A stretch of 64,000 nt of DNA from Craspedostauros australis. Taxonomy: Eukaryota > Bacillariophyta > Bacillariophyceae > Mastogloiales > Achnanthaceae. The notes under the pieces were generated by a model. That model did no database searches, was not told the DNA's origin, and saw only the letters and a list, made by a program, of their open reading frames with translations. Below are positions 59,868 to 64,000 of this stretch, piece after piece. Every line of letters begins with the position of its first letter. Position 1 is the stretch's first letter. The translations under genes were made by a program, and so were the position numbers. The stretch covers positions 2,604,001-2,668,000 of the forward strand of contig JAMXDE010000003.1 in NCBI GenBank assembly GCA_026770025.1, given 5' to 3'.

Positions 59868-62800
59868 CTAAGGAACGCGGGGACTGCTGTGGAATGCGCG
59901 GATCTCTCCGATCTTGATGGTCTTCTCGAGGGTCTTGACGATGTCCTTCAGGATCATGAGCTGATCGCTGGCCGCCGATTCCTCCTCTTTGGCCCACAGC
60001 GACATCAGCGAGATCACCCGCTCGGTGGACGATTCACGAGATCTCGAGAGGCGGCGGATCGCGAGATCGTGGAGTTCGCTCTTTAGCGTCTTGCTTTCCA
60101 GATGGGCCTCCTTGGCCTCCTTCACGGCCGTGTGGGACACCGTCAGGTCCACGTTCTCGAGCTTGTCCTTCAGCTTGCCGACGAGTTGCGGCATCTTGCG
60201 TTTCGCGATGTTGATGGCGGATGTCAGATCAGTCTTCTTCTCGAATGCTGTTGATTGCATGATCAAGGTACATGGTTACGTGATGGCATGACGACATGAC
60301 CATCGCGCAGGTGACGTCGACGAGAATGGAATAGTGCAAAAGAGCAGAGCATTGGCATCAAAGTCGGATGTGTATGGTGTGAGATGTTGGAGAGCAGAGG
60401 GGGTCATTTGGAATTGCATTCAAGGTCCAAGTCACAGTCGGTGGTCACGCATGGTAAGCACCAAAACAAGTCAAATCAGTTAAGGACCAAACGTACCTGC
60501 CAAAGTCTTCGTTCTGGACTGATTGAAATGCTTCTCCAATTGAATGCCAACGCATTCCATGAACACAAAGCTCTCGATGTGTTCCACGCGTTCGTTGTAT
60601 TCCTGCAGCAGCGCCTCCAGGCTGTCCACCAGCCACTTCGTCTCGCTCCTGCGTTTCTCCGTGTAAGCGCGGAATGGCTTGCCGCAGGATCCCGTCCTCG
60701 ACACCTCCCAACCGCAGGGATCGTTCAACGCGATGCCTGCATCTCGCAATCGTCGTAAAGAGGCGCTGTCCAACGACAGCGAATCATCCTGCGCCGAGAT
60801 GCAATTTCCCGACAGCATGTGCTTCAGCTCCGTCATGAAGCTTGACAAAAGCTCTCCGTATTCGTGCTGACCGTCGCTCGTTGCCACATCTCTCAGCATC
60901 GCCAACGCCTCCTCGCACTGTTCGACATGCTCTCGAAGACCCACGGCGAATTTGCGCACCTGCCGTAGTTCTCGCGTTGTCTCTTCGACTCGCACACTGG
61001 CATCGTCCACGCCGACAGCCTCCATGATTGCCATGGAGAGCTTTGGGTTCCAACGTCCGACGCGTTCGCGACAAATCTGGAACGCCTTATCGCGCAATGC
61101 GGCCTTCGCGGCTTCCTCATTCTCCACGCCCTTGTCGATTTCGACGCCCTGCTCGATCTCCTCCGTGGTGCCGTCATCCTCCTTCAGGAACTTCTTGTTG
61201 TTGCTGATGTTCACGATGCGTTGCACGAGCTGCATCTCCGTCGCGTGGTCCTCCTTGACGCCGGTATGATGCTTGTTGATGAGTTTCGTGATGGATTCTT
61301 TCGACGCGACCGACACCTTGCCGCGCAACGTTGTGGCGGCAGAATGCAGGACCGCGCATTGCACAGCCTCGACGTTGAAGTACCGGTAGGCCATGCGGCA
61401 GGTTCGCATCTTGCTGGATTTGCACATGGACGTGAGCACGTCCTTGAGGACCACCTCGTTGCGGAGGACGTTGTCCTGCACCATGTGCACCTGCTGCTGT
61501 TGCTGCAGCTGTTCTTCATCGGACATGATGGAGGTGTTGGCGGTGTTGTTGTCACCTTCCCCGCCTCCCAGCTGCTTGTGGACCACCCGAATACCGGCCC
61601 TGAGCTGGTCCGTCAACGACGTTGGCTGTTCCGACTGCGGTGACCTGCTGGGTGAAGTGGGAGCGCTGGCAGGCGTGGATGTAGCAGAACGGTGCTTCGC
61701 TGCATGCTTCTGTATGTGAACGCACTGTGCCACGCCATGCAGGTATGCTTCCGTGGATGGACCGATCGCGCTGAGGTCTGCAACGTAGGCAGAGACGAAC
61801 GGTTGCAACGCTTCCAACGCCGGGATGGACCGCTCCAACTTCTGCCGCGCCAGGATTCGCAAGCAATCATCCACAACCGACTTTTGCAATTTGCGATACG
61901 GAAAATGCAGCGTGTGTCGCTTGGCCGATTCGCCAAACTTGGTCGTCTCGATATCCTTCTCGAAGGAGAATAGGTTGGACAGGGAGATCGCGAATCTCTT
62001 CCACGCTCCACCGGCCTTCTGTTCGTACTCCGCCCACAGCCTGGCCTTCTCGAGCGTGATCAAACAGCGCCGGCGCCAGTTCCACACCAGCTCCTTCTCC
62101 GCCTTGATCAATTCGAGGTGGTTGACAAAGTTGGATTCGTCCGCAAACGCTGCACCCTCGACCGTGGCCATGTCCACCATGGAGTCCTGAACGTGCAACG
62201 AACGTGCATCGCCCAACGCCGGCGAGGAGCAGTTCGCTATGGACAGGGGAAATCGCATTGCTCCGCGTTGCTGGCGGTACTTATTGTGATGCATCGCCAT
62301 CTGGTCGTCGCTGACATTCTGCCATGCACCGTCGCCGCACAGATCCGTTCCGAGCCATGCCCAGAGCGTCGTTGTGATGCGAGGTCCGTATTGCGTCGCG
62401 TGATCATTCTTCGTCTCCTCCTGATCTGAAAACAGAATGCTGACAGGGGTGAGAGCGACGTCCATCGGATGCGGCAGGTCGTAGGGATGCGAGCAACGGT
62501 GGAAGAATGTTTCCACTGATTCTGATCCCAACAAGTCGATGCCCTCTCGTGACACAATCCATTCACCTGCGGTTTCATCGTTCATCATTCATGATGGATG
62601 ATCCAGTGATACCGAAGAAGTGAACAAGTACAGCAAGTGGAGCGATTGTTGAGTACAGATTGAGAATCACGCATAGTCATTGAAAGAAAGTGATTGCCAA
62701 TCCAAGATATATGCTGGTCGGTGCTTCAATGGTAGATGTTGCAGCCTGAAATAGAATCCGACTGAACCCGTGACACAAGACGCACCTTGCCCCCGAATCC

Positions 62801-63827
62801 CGTTGAGCACGTCGCTCAGCCATTCCTGCAGCAAGGATTCATCGACTTCCGTCAGAACGTCGTTCAAATCGCCCGGAATCCCTAGCTTGATCGCGAGACT
62901 GGGAATAATCAACGCCCCCTGAAATTCATGATGCAAGGCCTGCTCCAGCCAACAGAAATGCGACAAGGATCGCAGCGTGATGTTTGGATCCGTGTACTCG
63001 ACCGCGTCGTCATCGCGACGGAAGGAGACGCCGACTCGGTACTTCCATGACTGTTCGTCCCATTCGGCCGGTGAGACGTGGACGCGCCATGGCATGACGG
63101 CGTCGATGTGCTCGCGGCCGAAGGGGCGGTTGAAGAACTCCTGGACGAACTGCTGCGATTGTGATATTTGGTGCTTGGGTGGTGGTTTGCCGTCGCCCAG
63201 AGACGATGCTCTGAGGACCGTTTCCGCATTGTGGCTGACGGGGACGGTGGATGGAGCTGGTGAGCTGGCGGTTCCACCGATGAGCGGTGCGTCCTTGGCA
63301 TTCGATGCGGGTTCCGCAGCGTTGGACGATGCATCCAAGGGCGGCGCCGCCCTGAGGATGGACTTGAGGCCCTGCTTTGCCTTGGACTTGGAGCTGGCCT
63401 TGTTGTTCTTGTTCGAAGGACTGGCGCGTGGGCTCTGTCCTGGCTGCCTCTCCGGGATGTACATGACCTTCTTCGTGCTGCCGCGCTTCTGCGTGGGTGA
63501 AACAACGCCGCTCTTCCTGCCTTTGGAGGCCGTCGGCGATGAGACGCCAGTATCCGCCGGCCAGCCATCGGGCGTGGCTGCTCCGAATGGATCCGTTCCG
63601 AACGCATCGCCGAAAGCGTCGCTGGATTGCTTCGAGCTCGCAGCATTGCTGTTGCTGTTGCGGAACAACCGCGTCCTCCACGTCTTCTTCTCATTGCCGA
63701 AGCCTCCGCGAGAGGCCTTCTTTCCTTTCGCTGGGGTCAGGTCGTCTGACAGCATCACCGGGCTGGATTCGGTGGATCTCAGCAACGACACTTGTCCCTT
63801 CTTTGATGGAATGCGGGCTTTCATCAT
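59868..63827 (-). CDS. PX-domain protein with helical C-terminus (sorting-nexin type), 1163 aa
   Basis: Likely a phosphoinositide-binding endosomal sorting protein. Exons are 63827-62786, 62566-60497 and 60247-59868; both introns are GT-AG and phase 1. The start is ATG 63827 (MMKARIPSKKGQ). The first ~230 residues are disordered, rich in Ser, Lys and Pro. The PX-like region spans about 245-370: PWRVHVSPAEWDEQSWKYRV, SLSHFCWLEQALHHEF, IIPSLAIKL, and across the intron NGIRGQ-GEWIVSREG, as is typical for the end of PX. A ~600-residue charged helical part (EKAKLWAEYEQKAGGAWKRF-like) and a C-terminal block with AFEKKTDLTSAINIAKRKMP resemble Vps5/BAR-type helices. The classic PX R-R-F/Y basic motif is not obvious, so lipid specificity is open. 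Confidence 0.8.
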
Positions 63828-64000
63828 TCTTGCCTGCTTCCGATACTTGTCACTCCACTGGATTGCACTGGATTGTATTGGAGTATGCTGTTGCTGCTTT
63901 GCTCTTTGCAGTTGACGCCTCTTCAAACACTCCGGAGTAGAAGACCGAAGTATTCTATTATGGAATACTATAGCACTCTATACTGCCTTCCACGAGTGGC
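63828..64000. other. 5' flank of the PX gene to the window end
   Basis: About 170 bp; includes a short GGATTGCACTGGATTGTATTGG-like imperfect repeat at 63859-63881. No gene seen. Confidence 0.4.

Overview
This is nuclear DNA from a eukaryote with few introns. The best fit is a photosynthetic stramenopile, most likely a diatom, but I infer this from gene families rather than a species match. Supporting signs are short GT-AG introns with strong GTAAGT/GTACGT-like donors, a fibrillin-like protein whose N-terminus looks like the bipartite (ER signal plus F-containing ASAFAP-type) presequence of secondary red plastids, a receptor-type nucleotide cyclase fused to a phosphodiesterase, a COG3899-like AAA ATPase with a long helical tail, a DUF2237-like secreted protein, and a Ty1/copia element with a W-H-V-D-D reverse transcriptase motif that I associate with diatom elements. 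No rRNA, tRNA, CRISPR array or bacterial operon was seen.

Layout. 1-1477 (-): a gag-like reading frame that runs off the window. 2289-8306: a DNA transposon with inverted ends and a 1173-aa DDE transposase. 9237-13358 (+): AAA ATPase. 13842-14636 (-): plastid fibrillin-like protein. 15668-16597 (-): membrane-anchored protein of unknown function. 16945-22313: copia element 1 (+), with identical 281-bp LTRs, a 5-bp target duplication and two in-frame stops. 23885-27687 (+): two-exon receptor cyclase-PDE. 27688-31114: a gene-poor stretch. 31115-40985 (+): a Patched/Dispatched-like 12-TM protein gene split by copia element 2 (-, 32164-38061), which has 663-bp LTRs, a 6-bp duplication and an intact 1482-codon polyprotein. 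41480-43140: a non-autonomous foldback element with 61-bp perfect inverted ends and a 10-bp target duplication. 43889-45457 (-): GT61-like glycosyltransferase. 46160-48827 (-): BFR1-like coiled-coil protein with a 1-kb intron. 49636-50742 (+), 50881-52005 (-) and 52717-53961 (-): conserved or unknown membrane proteins. 54474-55163 (+): DUF2237-like secreted protein. 56315-57264 (+): GTP cyclohydrolase II. 57611-59327 (-): GET3/ArsA ATPase. 59868-63827 (-): PX-domain protein of sorting-nexin type.

The host genes are ordinary, mostly unlinked eukaryotic functions: tail-anchored protein insertion, riboflavin synthesis, endosomal sorting, cyclic-nucleotide signalling and protein glycosylation. 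The unusual part is the mobile DNA. At least four different element types sit in 64 kb. One insertion has cleanly split a host gene. The other copia element has a primer-binding position that is perfectly complementary to a segment of its own LTR, which suggests self-primed reverse transcription, and its LTR carries a palindromic CRE. Splice sites and starts were chosen by hand from reading-frame continuity and family similarity; no database search was run.
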